From positions 1 to 35,922 of the forward strand of contig JAUYNR010000021.1 of the NCBI GenBank assembly GCA_030698225.1: a DNA stretch of 35,922 nucleotides, in the 5' to 3' direction. The stretch is from Oxalobacteraceae bacterium. GTDB taxonomy: Bacteria; Pseudomonadota; Gammaproteobacteria; Burkholderiales; Burkholderiaceae_D. Positions 26,217 through 34,829 of this stretch are shown piece after piece; the stretch's first letter is position 1, and each line of letters starts with the position of its first letter. The notes beneath the pieces were generated by a model. That model was not told the origin of the DNA. It saw nothing but the letters and a program-made list of their open reading frames with translations, and searched no databases. Made by a program: the position numbers and the translations under genes.

Positions 26217-26377
26217 CTGATGTTACGCACAGTGCATGTGGGACAATAAGACATTGTCCATGAAAGACACGGAAAGCACGAAAGGAAGCATCAAACCCTT
26301 CTTTCGGATATCGCAGTGAAGGTTTGTTCGTGTCTTTCGTGTTTTTCGTGGACTAAATTTTTAGTGCGCAACATCAG
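26217..26377. repeat. 161-bp nested palindrome containing CACGAAA repeats (MITE-like)
   Basis: Outer arms CTGATGTTACGCAC (26217-26230) and GTGCGCAACATCAG (26364-26377) match at 13 of 14 positions. Middle arms of 27 bp (26256-26282 with 26327-26353, GTCCATGAAAGACAC type) match at 22 of 27. Inner arms CAAACCCTTC/GAAGGTTTG differ by one bulge. No coding sequence is inside. A half copy of the middle arm is at 13737-13765. The structure suits a non-autonomous mobile element or a large RNA hairpin. Confidence 0.75.
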
Positions 26378-26425
26378 TTATCAGTTCATTGCGTGCCAAT
26401 GACGCTGAATATCAAAGGAGGTGTC

Positions 26426-27622
26426 ATGGATCTTGCCGGCAAAAAAATCGTCCTCGGACTGACCGGCGGCATCGCCTGCTACAAGGCGGCGGAACTGACC
26501 CGCGCGCTGGGCAAGGCCGGCGCATCGGTGCAGGTCGTAATGACGCAAGCCGCGACCCAGTTCATCACGCCGGTGACGATGCAGGCGCTGTCCGGCAAGC
26601 CGGTGTATGCCGACCAGTGGGATGCCCGCATCGCCAACAACATGGCGCATATCGACCTCAGCCGGGATGCCGACGCGATCGTGATCGCGCCCTGCTCGAC
26701 CGACTTCATCTCCAAACTGGTGCACGGCGCATGCGACGACCTGCTTTCGACCCTGTGCATCGCGCGCCCGGCCCATCTGCCGTTGCTGGTGGCGCCGGCG
26801 ATGAACGTCGAAATGTGGCAAAACCCCGCCACCCAGCGCAATGTAGCGCAGCTCCAGGCCGACGGCATAGCATTGCTCGGCCCCGATACCGGCGCCCAGG
26901 CGTGCGGCGAAAACGGCATGGGCCGGATGCTGGAACCGGAGCAGTTGCTGGAACAAATCATCGCGTCCTTCCAGCCGAAAATCCTGGCCGGCAAGCACGT
27001 GCTGCTGACCGCCGGCCCGACCTTCGAGCCGATCGACCCGGTGCGCGGCATCACCAACCTGTCATCCGGCAAGATGGGTTACGCGATCGCCCGCGCGGCC
27101 CGGCAGGCCGGCGCCATTGTTACTCTGATATCCGGCCCGACTGCGCTCGACGCACCGTTCGGAGTGCAACGCATCGAGGTCCAGACCGCACAACAAATGC
27201 ACGATGCGGTGCTGGAGCAGCTGACCGGGCAGGATGTCTTCATCGCGGTCGCGGCAGTGGCCGACTGGCGGGTAGCGAATGCCAGCGCGCAGAAGCTCAA
27301 GAAAGATGACGACGACGGTGCACCGGTACTGGAATTTGCACAAAATCCAGATATTCTGGCCACCGTAGCGGCGTTGCCGAAGCGGCCGTACTGCGTCGGC
27401 TTTGCCGCCGAATCGGAAAACCTGCTGCAGTACGGCGAACAAAAACGGCAGCGCAAAAACATCCCGCTGCTGGTCGGCAATATCGGCCATCATACTTTCG
27501 GCAAGGATGACAACGAACTGGTATTGTTCGATGCCCTCGGCCACACCCTGCTGCCGCGCAACGACAAGCAGGCACTGGCGCGCCAACTGATCGCAGTTAT
27601 CGCCAGCCGCCTGCCGCATTAA
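26426..27622 (+). CDS. coaBC: Bifunctional phosphopantothenoylcysteine decarboxylase/phosphopantothenate-cysteine ligase
   Basis: Two consecutive steps of coenzyme A synthesis: CTP-dependent coupling of cysteine to phosphopantothenate (CoaB) and FMN-dependent decarboxylation (CoaC). 398 residues. CoaC half: GKKIVLGLTGGIACYKAAEL, substrate-binding APAMNVEMWQNPAT and the catalytic Cys in GAQACGENGMGRM. CoaB half: LLTAGPTFEPIDPVRGITNL, SSGKMGYAIA and the Lys pair in AQKLKK. Start: MDLAGKKIV at 26426 follows a perfect AAGGAGGT; the in-frame ATG at 26393 is rejected. It is separated from lspA by E3 and the nested palindrome, so it may depend on readthrough or on its own promoter. Confidence 0.96.
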   Translation: MDLAGKKIVLGLTGGIACYKAAELTRALGKAGASVQVVMTQAATQFITPVTMQALSGKPVYADQWDARIANNMAHIDLSRDADAIVIAPCSTDFISKLVHGACDDLLSTLCIARPAHLPLLVAPAMNVEMWQNPATQRNVAQLQADGIALLGPDTGAQACGENGMGRMLEPEQLLEQIIASFQPKILAGKHVLLTAGPTFEPIDPVRGITNLSSGKMGYAIARAARQAGAIVTLISGPTALDAPFGVQRIEVQTAQQMHDAVLEQLTGQDVFIAVAAVADWRVANASAQKLKKDDDDGAPVLEFAQNPDILATVAALPKRPYCVGFAAESENLLQYGEQKRQRKNIPLLVGNIGHHTFGKDDNELVLFDALGHTLLPRNDKQALARQLIAVIASRLPH

Positions 27623-27636
27623 TTACCATGCGGCCT

Positions 27637-27657
27637 CGATCCGGCGCCGCCGGATCG
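27637..27657. other. Stem-loop between coaBC and dut
   Basis: CGATCCGGC-GCC-GCCGGATCG forms a 9-bp perfect stem with a 3-nt loop in the 60-bp gap, ahead of the dut start. No T run follows, so it is more likely an mRNA-processing or stability structure than a terminator. Confidence 0.55.
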
Positions 27658-27682
27658 ATCCAACCAACGGAAACCAGAATCC

Positions 27683-28132
27683 ATGAAAACCATCGACATC
27701 AAAATCCTCGACCCGCGTCTCAGGGAGCAATTGCCGGCCTACGCCACCGCAGGCAGCGCCGGACTGGACTTACGCGCCTGCCTCGATGCGCCGCTCTGCA
27801 TAGCGCCAGGCGAAACGCACCTGATTCCGACCGGGCTGGCGATCCATGTGGCCAACCCGGCATACGCGGCGATGATCCTGCCGCGTAGCGGACTGGGCCA
27901 CAAGCATGGCATCGTGCTGGGGAACCTGGTCGGCCTGATCGACTCCGACTACCAGGGACAGCTGATGGTGTCGACCTGGAACCGCGGCCAGACTGCCTTC
28001 ACGCTCGATCCAATGGAACGCCTGGCGCAACTGGTGATCGTACCGGTGCTACAGGTTGGTTTTAACATTGTCGAAGAGTTTAATACCAGCGAACGCGGTA
28101 GCGACGGCTTTGGCAGCACCGGAAAACACTAA
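27683..28132 (+). CDS. dut: dUTP diphosphatase (dUTPase)
   Basis: Hydrolyses dUTP to dUMP, keeping uracil out of DNA and supplying thymidylate synthesis. Homotrimeric family, 149 residues. All five motifs are present: [10 protein letters not shown] (1), [10 protein letters not shown] (2), GLIDSDYQG with catalytic Asp (3), MERLAQLVI (4) and [11 protein letters not shown] (5). The ATG at 27683 has a modest upstream GGAAACC. It follows coaBC as in E. coli. The next gene's ATG comes immediately after the dut stop codon (TAA-ATG), suggesting coupled translation. Confidence 0.97.
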   Translation: MKTIDIKILDPRLREQLPAYATAGSAGLDLRACLDAPLCIAPGETHLIPTGLAIHVANPAYAAMILPRSGLGHKHGIVLGNLVGLIDSDYQGQLMVSTWNRGQTAFTLDPMERLAQLVIVPVLQVGFNIVEEFNTSERGSDGFGSTGKH

Positions 28133-29233
28133 ATGACATCACTTCACAATCACGCTGCACCACGCACGCTCGCACGCACCGGCCTGAGGCGCTGCCGGCA
28201 GCTTTCTGCATGGGCCGCAGCAGCACTGCTGCTCAGTGCCTGCGCCACCCAGCAGCAGAAAACGACCACACCCGCTGACACCGCCGCGCCGGTGCTAAGC
28301 GCGCTGCCCGCGCCGGCGCCGCTGCGCTCGATCGTCGCGCAGCAGGAGCGCCTGTATCGGGTCGCAGCCCCCTTGCTGACCCAGAATGTGCCGCTGTGCA
28401 AGGCCAATGCTCGCAATCTGCTCGGCTTTTCCGCCAAGAATAAGTATTCCTTCCCCAAGGAATTTGTCGCGGATGCGCAAAAGGCGTACGGCCTGGACGA
28501 GCAGTTGCAGGTCATTCAAGTCTTGACCGGCAGCGGAGCCGAGCGCGCCGGCATCAAGCGCGGCGACCGCCTGATCAGCGCCAGCGACAAGCCTTTCCCG
28601 CTCGGCCCCAACGCCGAACGGCAGGCAGCCGGGATCCTGGGCCCGCTGGTGCGCAATCGTTCGCTGATTAAATTGACCGTTGCGCGCAACGGCAAGAATA
28701 TCCCGCTCAGCATCCCGCTCACACGCGCCTGCGCCTTTGCGGTGGAACTCGGCAATGCCGACAACGTCAATGCCTACGGCGATGGCCAGCGCGTATTGAT
28801 TACCCGCGGCATGCTCGATTTTGTGCAATCCGACGAAGAGTTGGCCCTGGTGCTGGCGCGGGAATTCGCGCACAACGCACTTGCGCATGCAAACAAGCAG
28901 CAAATGAGCGCCACCATCAGCGGCATCATCGACAATCTGATTCGTTACAACCCCGATCTGGATGCGATCAACGGCATGGCAGGAATAAAAGCCTACCCGC
29001 AGGATTTTGATGCGGCCGCCGACAATCTGTCCTTGTATATGCTGGCCCGGGCAGCTTACCGGATCGACAATGCTGCGGCGTTTTGGCAGCGACTGGACCG
29101 GCAAATTCCGGCCGCGGTACTGAACGGCTATACGGCCATCCATCCGGCCACCGCGTATCGCTTGGCGACAATCACCAGAACCGTAGCCGAGATCAAGACC
29201 AAGCAGGCAAGCAAAAAACCGCTGCTGCCGTAA
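28133..29233 (+). CDS. M48-like lipoprotein with PDZ domain and degenerate zinc motif
   Basis: 366 residues. A signal sequence ends in a lipobox, LLLSACATQ (Cys about 37), so it is a probable outer-membrane or periplasmic lipoprotein. A PDZ-like segment follows (LQVIQVLTGSGAERAGIKRGDRLISA, about 124-150). The C-terminal part aligns with M48 metallopeptidases, but where HExxH is expected it reads LAREFAHNALAH, with Arg (codon CGG) for the first zinc His. The later EYEAD-type zinc-ligand motif reads DAAAD before NLSLYMLARAAY. It may therefore be a non-catalytic chaperone-like or scaffold protein. It starts directly after dut. The fold assignment is fairly sure; loss of activity is inference. 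Confidence 0.8.
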   Translation: MTSLHNHAAPRTLARTGLRRCRQLSAWAAAALLLSACATQQQKTTTPADTAAPVLSALPAPAPLRSIVAQQERLYRVAAPLLTQNVPLCKANARNLLGFSAKNKYSFPKEFVADAQKAYGLDEQLQVIQVLTGSGAERAGIKRGDRLISASDKPFPLGPNAERQAAGILGPLVRNRSLIKLTVARNGKNIPLSIPLTRACAFAVELGNADNVNAYGDGQRVLITRGMLDFVQSDEELALVLAREFAHNALAHANKQQMSATISGIIDNLIRYNPDLDAINGMAGIKAYPQDFDAAADNLSLYMLARAAYRIDNAAAFWQRLDRQIPAAVLNGYTAIHPATAYRLATITRTVAEIKTKQASKKPLLP

Positions 29234-29255
29234 CTGGCGCGCCAACTAAATGACG

Positions 29256-29325
29256 GGAGTATATGCATTAACACTGCACTTTCCGCAATGAAATAAAGCG
29301 GAATTAAATATACTACGCATTGCAT
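29256..29325 (-). repeat. 70-bp intergenic element, copy E6
   Basis: Minus strand: ATGC in place of ATAC (from 29325), 11 bp to AGTATATTT (29314), 26 bp to TTGCGGAAAG (29288), 26 bp to ATACTCC (29262-29256). TTCCGC in the variable part can pair with GCGGAA of the core. It lies 3' of clpA, beyond the clpA terminator. Confidence 0.7.
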
Positions 29326-29387
29326 TCGAGATGGAACGGCCGTTGCGCGGCAGTGCGGATTGATTGCGCAGTGCACTAAATCCCGAT

Positions 29388-29423
29388 AAAAAACCCGAAC
29401 TGTTTTGGCAGTTCGGGTTTTTT
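29388..29423. terminator. Bidirectional terminator between the M48-like gene and clpA
   Basis: AAAAAACCCGAACTG (29388-29402), loop TTTTGG, then CAGTTCGGGTTTTTT (29409-29423). The 15-bp stem is perfect, with A/T runs on both ends, so it suits both convergent genes. It lies 23 bp after the clpA stop. Confidence 0.9.
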
Positions 29424-29446
29424 AGTATCAACGCACAGTCATCGAA

Positions 29447-31750
29447 TCATTCGAGTTCCGTGGCCAGCGTTGGTGCCGGTGGCGGAGCCGGTTCGCGCTG
29501 TTCCGGATAGCTCAAGCTGATCTGCTCCTTGTCATCCAGATCGACCGTCACGCGACCGCCGCTGACAAGTTTACCGAACAGCAGTTCATCGGCCAGGGCC
29601 TTGCGTATCATGTCCTGGATCAGGCGCGCCATCGGTCGTGCGCCCATCAGCGGATCAAAACCTTTCTTGGCCAGGAACTTGCGCAAGTCGTCGGTGAAAA
29701 TCGCTTCCACCTTCTTCTCATGCAATTGCTCTTCCAGTTGCATCAGGAACTTGTCTACCACGCGCAGGATGATTTCTTCGTTCAGCGCACGGAAACTGAT
29801 GATCGCATCCAGACGGTTGCGGAATTCCGGCGTAAACATGCGCTTGATATCGACCATTTCATCGCCGGCCTCTTTCTTCTCGGTAAAACCGATCGACCGC
29901 TTTTGCAGGCTTTCGGCACCGGCATTGGTGGTCATGATGATGATCACATTCCGGAAATCCGCCTTGCGGCCGTTATTGTCGGTCAGCGTGCCATGATCCA
30001 TCACCTGCAGCAGGATATTGAATATATCCGGATGCGCCTTTTCAACCTCATCCAGCAACAACACCGCATGCGGTTTCTTGGTAATCGCTTCAGTCAGCAA
30101 GCCGCCCTGGTCGAAGCCGACATAGCCCGGCGGCGCGCCGATCAGCCGGCTCACCGCATGGCGCTCCATGTATTCCGACATATCGAAACGGATCATTTCA
30201 ATGCCGAGAACGAAGGCCAGTTGCTTGGCCACCTCGGTCTTGCCCACGCCCGTAGGGCCGGAAAACAGGAAGGATCCGATCGGCTTGTCGGTCTTGCCCA
30301 AACCGGCACGCGCCATCTTGATGGCCGAAGCCAGAGCTTCGATTGCCGGTTCCTGGCCGAACACCACATTCTTCAGATCCCGATCAATCGTCTGCAGCTT
30401 GCTGCGATCATCCTGATTGACCGATTGCGGCGGAATGCGCGCGATCTTCGAAATGATGTCCTCGATTTCGGCCTTGCCGATGGTTTTTTTCTGCTTCGAT
30501 TTCGGCAAAATGCGCTGCGCCGCGCCGGCTTCATCGATCACGTCGATCGCCTTGTCCGGCAGATGACGATCATTGATGAAGCGCGCCGACAATTCCGCTG
30601 CCGTGACCAACGCAGAAGCCGAATATTTGACCCCATGATGTTCCTCGAAACGGGATTTCAGCCCGCGCAGAATCTGTACCGTTTGCTCCACGGTCGGCTC
30701 ATTCACATCCACTTTTTGGAAGCGCCGAGACAACGCATGATCTTTCTCGAAGATGCCGCGATATTCGGTATAAGTGGTGGCGCCAATACATTTCAATTGG
30801 CCGTTGGCAAGCGCCGGTTTCAGCAGGTTCGAGGCATCGAGCGTACCGCCGGACGCCGAACCAGCACCGATGATGGTATGGATCTCGTCAATAAACAGGA
30901 TGCCGTTCGGATTGTCCTTGAGTTGCTTGAGCACTGCCTTGAGGCGCTGCTCGAAGTCGCCGCGATACTTGGTCCCAGCCAGCAAAGCACCCATATCGAG
31001 CGAATAGACAATACCGTTAGCGAGGATTTCAGGCACATCGCCCCGCGTGATGCGCCACGCCAGGCCCTCGGCAATCGCGGTCTTGCCCACGCCCGCCTCG
31101 CCCACCAGCAACGGATTGTTCTTGCGGCGGCGGCACAGGATCTGAATCACGCGATCGATTTCCGTCTCCCGTCCAATCAGGGGGTCGATCCTGCCTTCGG
31201 CAGCGGCCTTGTTGAGATTCTGCGTATATTGATCGAGCGGGCTTTCTTTCTGCGGCCCTTCAGCCTGCACTTCATCAGCGCTGTCCGACGACTTTTGCGC
31301 ATCGGATTGCTGATCCTTGCGCACCCCGTGCGAAATGAAATTCACAACGTCAAGGCGCGTGACGCCCTGCTGATGCAGATAATAAACCGCATGCGAATCC
31401 TTTTCGCCAAAAATGGCTACCAAAACATTGGCACCGGTGACTTCATTCTTGCCATTTGAGGCCGACTGGACGTGCATGATTGCACGCTGAATCACCCGCT
31501 GAAAACCAAGCGTCGGCTGCGTATCGACTTCACTCGTGCCCGCCACCGTCGGCGTATTGTCGGCGACGAAATTGGACAGTGTTTTGCGCAAGTCGTCGAT
31601 ACTAACTGCGCACGCGCGCAAAACCTCTGCTGCAGATGGATTGTCCAGCAATGCGAGCAATAGATGCTCGACGGTGATGAACTCATGTCGTGCCTGGCGG
31701 GCTTCGACAAAAGCCATGTGCAAACTTACTTCCAAATCCTGGGCAATCAT
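29447..31750 (-). CDS. clpA: ATP-dependent Clp protease ATP-binding subunit ClpA
   Basis: AAA+ unfoldase that feeds substrates, including N-degron proteins brought by ClpS, into ClpP. 767 residues. N-domain (1-150, [20 protein letters not shown]), first AAA module with Walker [16 protein letters not shown], second module with [15 protein letters not shown] and sensor [10 protein letters not shown]. The ClpP-binding loop is visible as [10 protein letters not shown] (IGF type), which supports a ClpP partner. Start: ATG at 31750 behind GGAGGAAG and overlapping the clpS stop (ATGA); an in-frame ATG 18 bases earlier is rejected. The short Pro/Ala/Glu-rich tail after SLSYPEQRE is unremarkable. Confidence 0.97.
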   Translation of the reverse strand: MIAQDLEVSLHMAFVEARQARHEFITVEHLLLALLDNPSAAEVLRACAVSIDDLRKTLSNFVADNTPTVAGTSEVDTQPTLGFQRVIQRAIMHVQSASNGKNEVTGANVLVAIFGEKDSHAVYYLHQQGVTRLDVVNFISHGVRKDQQSDAQKSSDSADEVQAEGPQKESPLDQYTQNLNKAAAEGRIDPLIGRETEIDRVIQILCRRRKNNPLLVGEAGVGKTAIAEGLAWRITRGDVPEILANGIVYSLDMGALLAGTKYRGDFEQRLKAVLKQLKDNPNGILFIDEIHTIIGAGSASGGTLDASNLLKPALANGQLKCIGATTYTEYRGIFEKDHALSRRFQKVDVNEPTVEQTVQILRGLKSRFEEHHGVKYSASALVTAAELSARFINDRHLPDKAIDVIDEAGAAQRILPKSKQKKTIGKAEIEDIISKIARIPPQSVNQDDRSKLQTIDRDLKNVVFGQEPAIEALASAIKMARAGLGKTDKPIGSFLFSGPTGVGKTEVAKQLAFVLGIEMIRFDMSEYMERHAVSRLIGAPPGYVGFDQGGLLTEAITKKPHAVLLLDEVEKAHPDIFNILLQVMDHGTLTDNNGRKADFRNVIIIMTTNAGAESLQKRSIGFTEKKEAGDEMVDIKRMFTPEFRNRLDAIISFRALNEEIILRVVDKFLMQLEEQLHEKKVEAIFTDDLRKFLAKKGFDPLMGARPMARLIQDMIRKALADELLFGKLVSGGRVTVDLDDKEQISLSYPEQREPAPPPAPTLATELE

Positions 31751-32055
31751 ACTTCCTCCATCACGCATTGCAGGGGATGCCCCGCTTTACGGGCATGCGT
31801 TAAAACAAGATCCACTTTAGTCGACGCAATGTCCTTCGAATATACGCCACATACCGCCTTGCCATCGCGATGAACCTGGAGCATCAGATGCGTCGCGGTC
31901 TCGCGATCCTTGTTGAAATATTCCTGAATAATCGCAACCACAAATTCCATCGGCGTGTAATCGTCATTGAGCAACAACACCTGATACATCGGTGGCGCCT
32001 TCAATTTCCGTTCCCGCCGCTCGATGAGCGTACCGTTTTCGTGCTTAGTTACCAT
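31747..32055 (-). CDS. clpS: ATP-dependent Clp protease adaptor ClpS
   Basis: Adaptor that binds N-terminal Phe, Leu, Trp or Tyr (N-degrons) and delivers them to ClpA. 102 residues. Conserved: [18 protein letters not shown] (the [10 protein letters not shown] region forms the N-degron pocket), [20 protein letters not shown] and the C-terminal HPLQCVMEE. The disordered N-terminal arm (about 20 residues) is present. The stop overlaps the clpA ATG by one base step (ATGA), giving translational coupling. Its promoter TTGTAC-N16-TAGAAT ends only 6 bases before the ATG, and there is no Shine-Dalgarno sequence, so a leaderless transcript is plausible. Confidence 0.96.
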   Translation of the reverse strand: MVTKHENGTLIERRERKLKAPPMYQVLLLNDDYTPMEFVVAIIQEYFNKDRETATHLMLQVHRDGKAVCGVYSKDIASTKVDLVLTHARKAGHPLQCVMEEV

Positions 32056-32061
32056 GCGTCT

Positions 32062-32089
32062 ATTCTAATCCGTTCGACTTCAGGTACAA
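32062..32089 (-). promoter_or_regulatory. clpS-clpA promoter
   Basis: Minus strand TTGTAC (32084-32089), 16-bp spacer, TAGAAT (32062-32067). Six bases separate the -10 from the ATG (32055), so a start 6-7 nt downstream falls on the start codon itself. Confidence 0.45.
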
Positions 32090-32232
32090 CGCGTCAAAAC
32101 CGACGTGCAGTATTCATTTGCTTCGATATTACGCGTTTTCTTTCCTGTTCGCAGATGGCACCTGTGAAGATCAAATCAAGAGCAATTTGTTCGACCTAGC
32201 GCAATAAAAGACGTTGGCCGATAAAAAATTGC
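32090..32232. other. Region between the clpS and csp promoters
   Basis: The clpS-csp gap is 330 bp. Apart from the clpS promoter, the csp promoter and the csp leader, I see no gene, repeat element or strong hairpin in it. It is AT-richer than its surroundings. Confidence 0.4.
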
Positions 32233-32385
32233 TTGACCTTGTATTTTTTTCCGAGAACAATGGTATTCATTGCAAGCAAAGAAATCTTTCTTGTCAATGT
32301 TGAAGTGAGTATTCAGTTTGAAGCAGCAATTTTGATGTTTCTTGCTTTATGACTCGTGTGATTTTTTTTATTTGAAAGATGCATT
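32233..32385 (+). promoter_or_regulatory. csp promoter and long 5' leader
   Basis: TTGACC (32233-32238), 17-bp spacer, AACAAT (32256-32261), which gives a leader of about 118 nt before the csp ATG. Long structured leaders are the rule for cspA-type genes, where they act as cold-sensing RNA. The leader is AT-rich with a T8 run shortly before the start and only a weak GAAAGA ribosome-binding site. A specific thermosensor fold was not computed. Confidence 0.5.
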
Positions 32386-32589
32386 ATGGCGACAGGTACA
32401 GTCAAGTGGTTCAACGATTCTAAAGGCTTCGGCTTTATCACTCCAGATGATGGTGGTGAAGATTTGTTTGCGCACTTTTCCGCAATCAACATGAACGGAT
32501 TCAAGACCCTCAAAGAAGGTCAAAAAGTTCAGTTCGAAGTCACTCAAGGGCCTAAAGGCAAGCAAGCTTCAAACATCCAGGCTGCATAA
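32386..32589 (+). CDS. Cold-shock protein, CspA family
   Basis: Single cold-shock domain of 67 residues, an RNA/ssDNA chaperone that melts mRNA structure. The start [20 protein letters not shown] contains RNP1 (KGFGFI), and DLFAHFSAI contains RNP2. The end, [16 protein letters not shown], is typical of betaproteobacterial CspA-like proteins. It has its own promoter, a long leader and its own terminator, so it is monocistronic. Whether it is cold-induced or constitutive cannot be told. Confidence 0.96.
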   Translation: MATGTVKWFNDSKGFGFITPDDGGEDLFAHFSAINMNGFKTLKEGQKVQFEVTQGPKGKQASNIQAA

Positions 32590-32610
32590 TTTTGGATTAA
32601 CAAGTTTTCT

Positions 32611-32638
32611 AAAAGCCCTGCAATGCAGGGTTTTTTTT
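32611..32638 (+). terminator. csp terminator
   Basis: CCCTGC-AAT-GCAGGG followed by eight T residues, 21 bp after the csp stop. Confidence 0.9.
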
Positions 32639-32691
32639 CGCCCATACGTGACAAAGCATGTGCCCGCCGACCAGAAAATCGGCGCGCCATT

Positions 32692-32721
32692 AAAAAAAGC
32701 CGGATCAAATCCGGCCTTTTT
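32692..32721 (-). terminator. icd terminator
   Basis: The stem GCCGGAT-CAA-ATCCGGC is flanked by A7 on the left (a T7 run on the minus strand) and T5 on the right. It lies 32 bp after the icd stop and may work in both directions. Confidence 0.9.
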
Positions 32722-32753
32722 ATGCATAACGCCATTGACGGCGGCTGCACAAC

Positions 32754-34007
32754 TTACATGTTTTCAATCATGACGTCGCCAAAACCGGAGCAAGACACCT
32801 GTGTAGCGCCCTCCATCAGACGGGCAAAGTCATAAGTGACTTTTTTCGATGCAATCGATTTTTGCATCGAACTGATGATCAGGTCAGCTGCCTCGACCCA
32901 GCCCATATGGCGCAACATCATTTCTGCCGACAGGATCAGCGAGCCCGGATTAACGTAATCCTTGCCTGCATATTTTGGCGCGGTACCGTGGGTCGCTTCA
33001 AACATCGCAATCGAATCCGACAGATTGGCGCCCGGCGCAATGCCGATGCCGCCGACCTGAGCCGCCAATGCATCGGAAATGTAATCACCGTTCAGGTTCA
33101 ATGTAGCAATGACGCTGTATTCGTTCGGACGCAACAGGATCTGCTGCAGGAATGCATCCGCGATCGAATCCTTGACGATGATGTCTTTGCCGGTCTTCGG
33201 ATTCTTGAATTTGCACCATGGGCCGCCATCGATCAACTCGGCGCCGAATTCTTTTTGCGCCAGCGCATACGCCCAGTCGCGGAAACCGCCTTCGGTGTAT
33301 TTCATGATGTTGCCTTTGTGCACGATGGTCACAGACGGCTTGTCATTGTCAATCGCATACTGGATTGCCTTGCGCACCAGGCGCTCAGTGCCTTCACTGG
33401 ACACTGGCTTGATGCCGATACCGGAAGTATTCGGGAAACGGATTTTCTTGACGCCCATTTCATTGATCAGGAAATCGATCAGCTTCTTCGCCTGATCAGT
33501 ACCCTGCTGAAATTCGATCCCGGCATAGATGTCTTCCGAGTTTTCGCGGAAAATCACCATGTCGGTCTTGTGCGGCTCGCGCACTGGCGAAGGCACGCCG
33601 GTGAAATAGCGCACCGGGCGCAGGCAGACATACAGATCAAGCTCCTGGCGCAGTGCCACGTTCAGCGAGCGGATGCCGCCGCCAACCGGTGTGGTCAATG
33701 GACCCTTGATCGAGACAACATAGTCCTTCAGAACCTGCAGCGTCTCTTCCGGCAGCCATACGTCCGGACCGTATACCTGGGTCGACTTCTCGCCCGCATA
33801 GATTTCCATCCAGCTGATCTTGCGCTTGCCGCCGTATGCCTTGGCAACAGCTGCATCAATCACCTTGATCATCACCGGGCTGATATCGACTCCGGTACCG
33901 TCACCCTCGATATAAGGGAGAATCGGGTTATCCGGAACGGTCAATGAAAAATCGGCATTGACGGTAATTTTCTTGCCGTCGGCTGGAACTTTGATATGTT
34001 GATACAT
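32754..34007 (-). CDS. icd: NADP-dependent isocitrate dehydrogenase
   Basis: TCA-cycle enzyme converting isocitrate to 2-oxoglutarate with NADPH. 417 residues, homodimeric E. coli type (416 residues there). Visible: [33 protein letters not shown] with the regulatory/active-site Ser of the type phosphorylated by Ace[45 protein letters not shown] and the cofactor-binding [15 protein letters not shown]. The ATG at 34007 follows CGGAGACA; the upstream in-frame ATG at 34121 is rejected. A 14-bp perfect palindrome about 100 bp upstream suggests transcriptional control. It is convergent with csp and divergent from rluE. Confidence 0.97.
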   Translation of the reverse strand: MYQHIKVPADGKKITVNADFSLTVPDNPILPYIEGDGTGVDISPVMIKVIDAAVAKAYGGKRKISWMEIYAGEKSTQVYGPDVWLPEETLQVLKDYVVSIKGPLTTPVGGGIRSLNVALRQELDLYVCLRPVRYFTGVPSPVREPHKTDMVIFRENSEDIYAGIEFQQGTDQAKKLIDFLINEMGVKKIRFPNTSGIGIKPVSSEGTERLVRKAIQYAIDNDKPSVTIVHKGNIMKYTEGGFRDWAYALAQKEFGAELIDGGPWCKFKNPKTGKDIIVKDSIADAFLQQILLRPNEYSVIATLNLNGDYISDALAAQVGGIGIAPGANLSDSIAMFEATHGTAPKYAGKDYVNPGSLILSAEMMLRHMGWVEAADLIISSMQKSIASKKVTYDFARLMEGATQVSCSGFGDVMIENM

Positions 34008-34105
34008 CGTTGTCTCCGAAATTAAGGCGAAAAAGAGTGAAGGGCACTCTGGGTGGGCATCTGAATTCTGTTGAATCTTGCTGAAACTTTCTATTAATCG
34101 CTTGA

Positions 34106-34160
34106 GTCTTATATAAGACAAAAGACCATAATTTCATATTATGCACTAGTATTTTACTAG
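34106..34160. promoter_or_regulatory. Palindromic operator region between icd and rluE
   Basis: GTCTTATATAAGAC at 34106-34119 is a perfect 14-bp palindrome; CTAGTA-TTT-TACTAG at 34146-34160 is a second inverted repeat. Both are in the icd-rluE divergent gap and overlap possible -10 boxes (TATATA and CATAAT on the icd strand). A dimeric regulator is the natural reading; I do not name it. Confidence 0.5.
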
Positions 34161-34186
34161 AGGCCATGTTTTTGCGACACTACGGC

Positions 34187-34744
34187 ATGCCACTCATATT
34201 ATTCAACAAGCCATTTCAGGTGATGTGCCAGTTTTCTGCGCATCCGACACGCCAGACACTGGCCGATTATCTCGATATTCCGAACGTCTATCCGGCCGGC
34301 CGGCTCGATGCCGATAGTGAGGGATTACTTCTGCTCACCGATGACGGCAAGCTTCAGCACGATATCAGTCACCCGGATCATAAACAACCGAAAACCTACA
34401 TCGTCCAGGTGGAAGGCAAGCCGGATATCGCCATGCTGACGCGTTTACGCAATCCGCTCGATCTCGGGGATTTCGTCACCCAGCCATGTATTGTCAGGCA
34501 AATTTACCAGCCCGACTGGCTGTGGCCGCGCAATCCACCAATACGGGAACGCAACGATCATCCGACCAGTTGGCTGGCCATCACGCTATCCGAAGGCAAG
34601 AATCGCCAGGTTCGCCGCATGACGGCAGCAGTTGGACTGCCGACTCTGCGGCTGGTGCGCATCGCCATTGGCAACTTTTCGCTGCAATCCCATCCGCTCA
34701 TGCCGGGAGACTGGCGCGCGGTGTCGCCCGCTGAATTCCGATAA
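34187..34744 (+). CDS. rluE: Ribosomal large subunit pseudouridine synthase, RluE type
   Basis: RsuA/RluB/RluE-family synthase; E. coli RluE makes pseudouridine 2457 in 23S rRNA. 185 residues from the ATG at 34187, or 192 from the ATG at 34166. The catalytic motif AGRLDADSEGLLLLTDDG carries the Asp in GRLD, and LSEGKNRQVRRMTAAVGLPT and WLWPRNPPIRER are typical of RluE. No S4 domain is present, as expected for RluE. Start choice is uncertain: AGAGG is only two bases before 34166, and 34187 has no clear site but gives the usual MPLILFNKPF. Confidence 0.9.
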   Translation: MPLILFNKPFQVMCQFSAHPTRQTLADYLDIPNVYPAGRLDADSEGLLLLTDDGKLQHDISHPDHKQPKTYIVQVEGKPDIAMLTRLRNPLDLGDFVTQPCIVRQIYQPDWLWPRNPPIRERNDHPTSWLAITLSEGKNRQVRRMTAAVGLPTLRLVRIAIGNFSLQSHPLMPGDWRAVSPAEFR

Positions 34745-34760
34745 CCTTCCCGTTAAAAAT

Positions 34761-34788
34761 TCGGGAGACAAGATATCCCGAGTCTTTT
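34761..34788 (+). terminator. Probable rluE terminator
   Basis: TCGGGA (34761-34766) pairs with TCCCGA (34776-34781) over a 9-nt loop, followed by GTCTTTTT. It lies 16 bp after the rluE stop. The stem is short but the T run is good. Confidence 0.6.
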
Positions 34789-34829
34789 TAGGTCAAAATG
34801 CGTATCTTCATCAGCCAGGGATTTTTACT

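Noticed and set aside
29720..31459. 579-codon open frame antisense to clpA
   Set aside because: Shadow of clpA; composition is typical of antisense translation.
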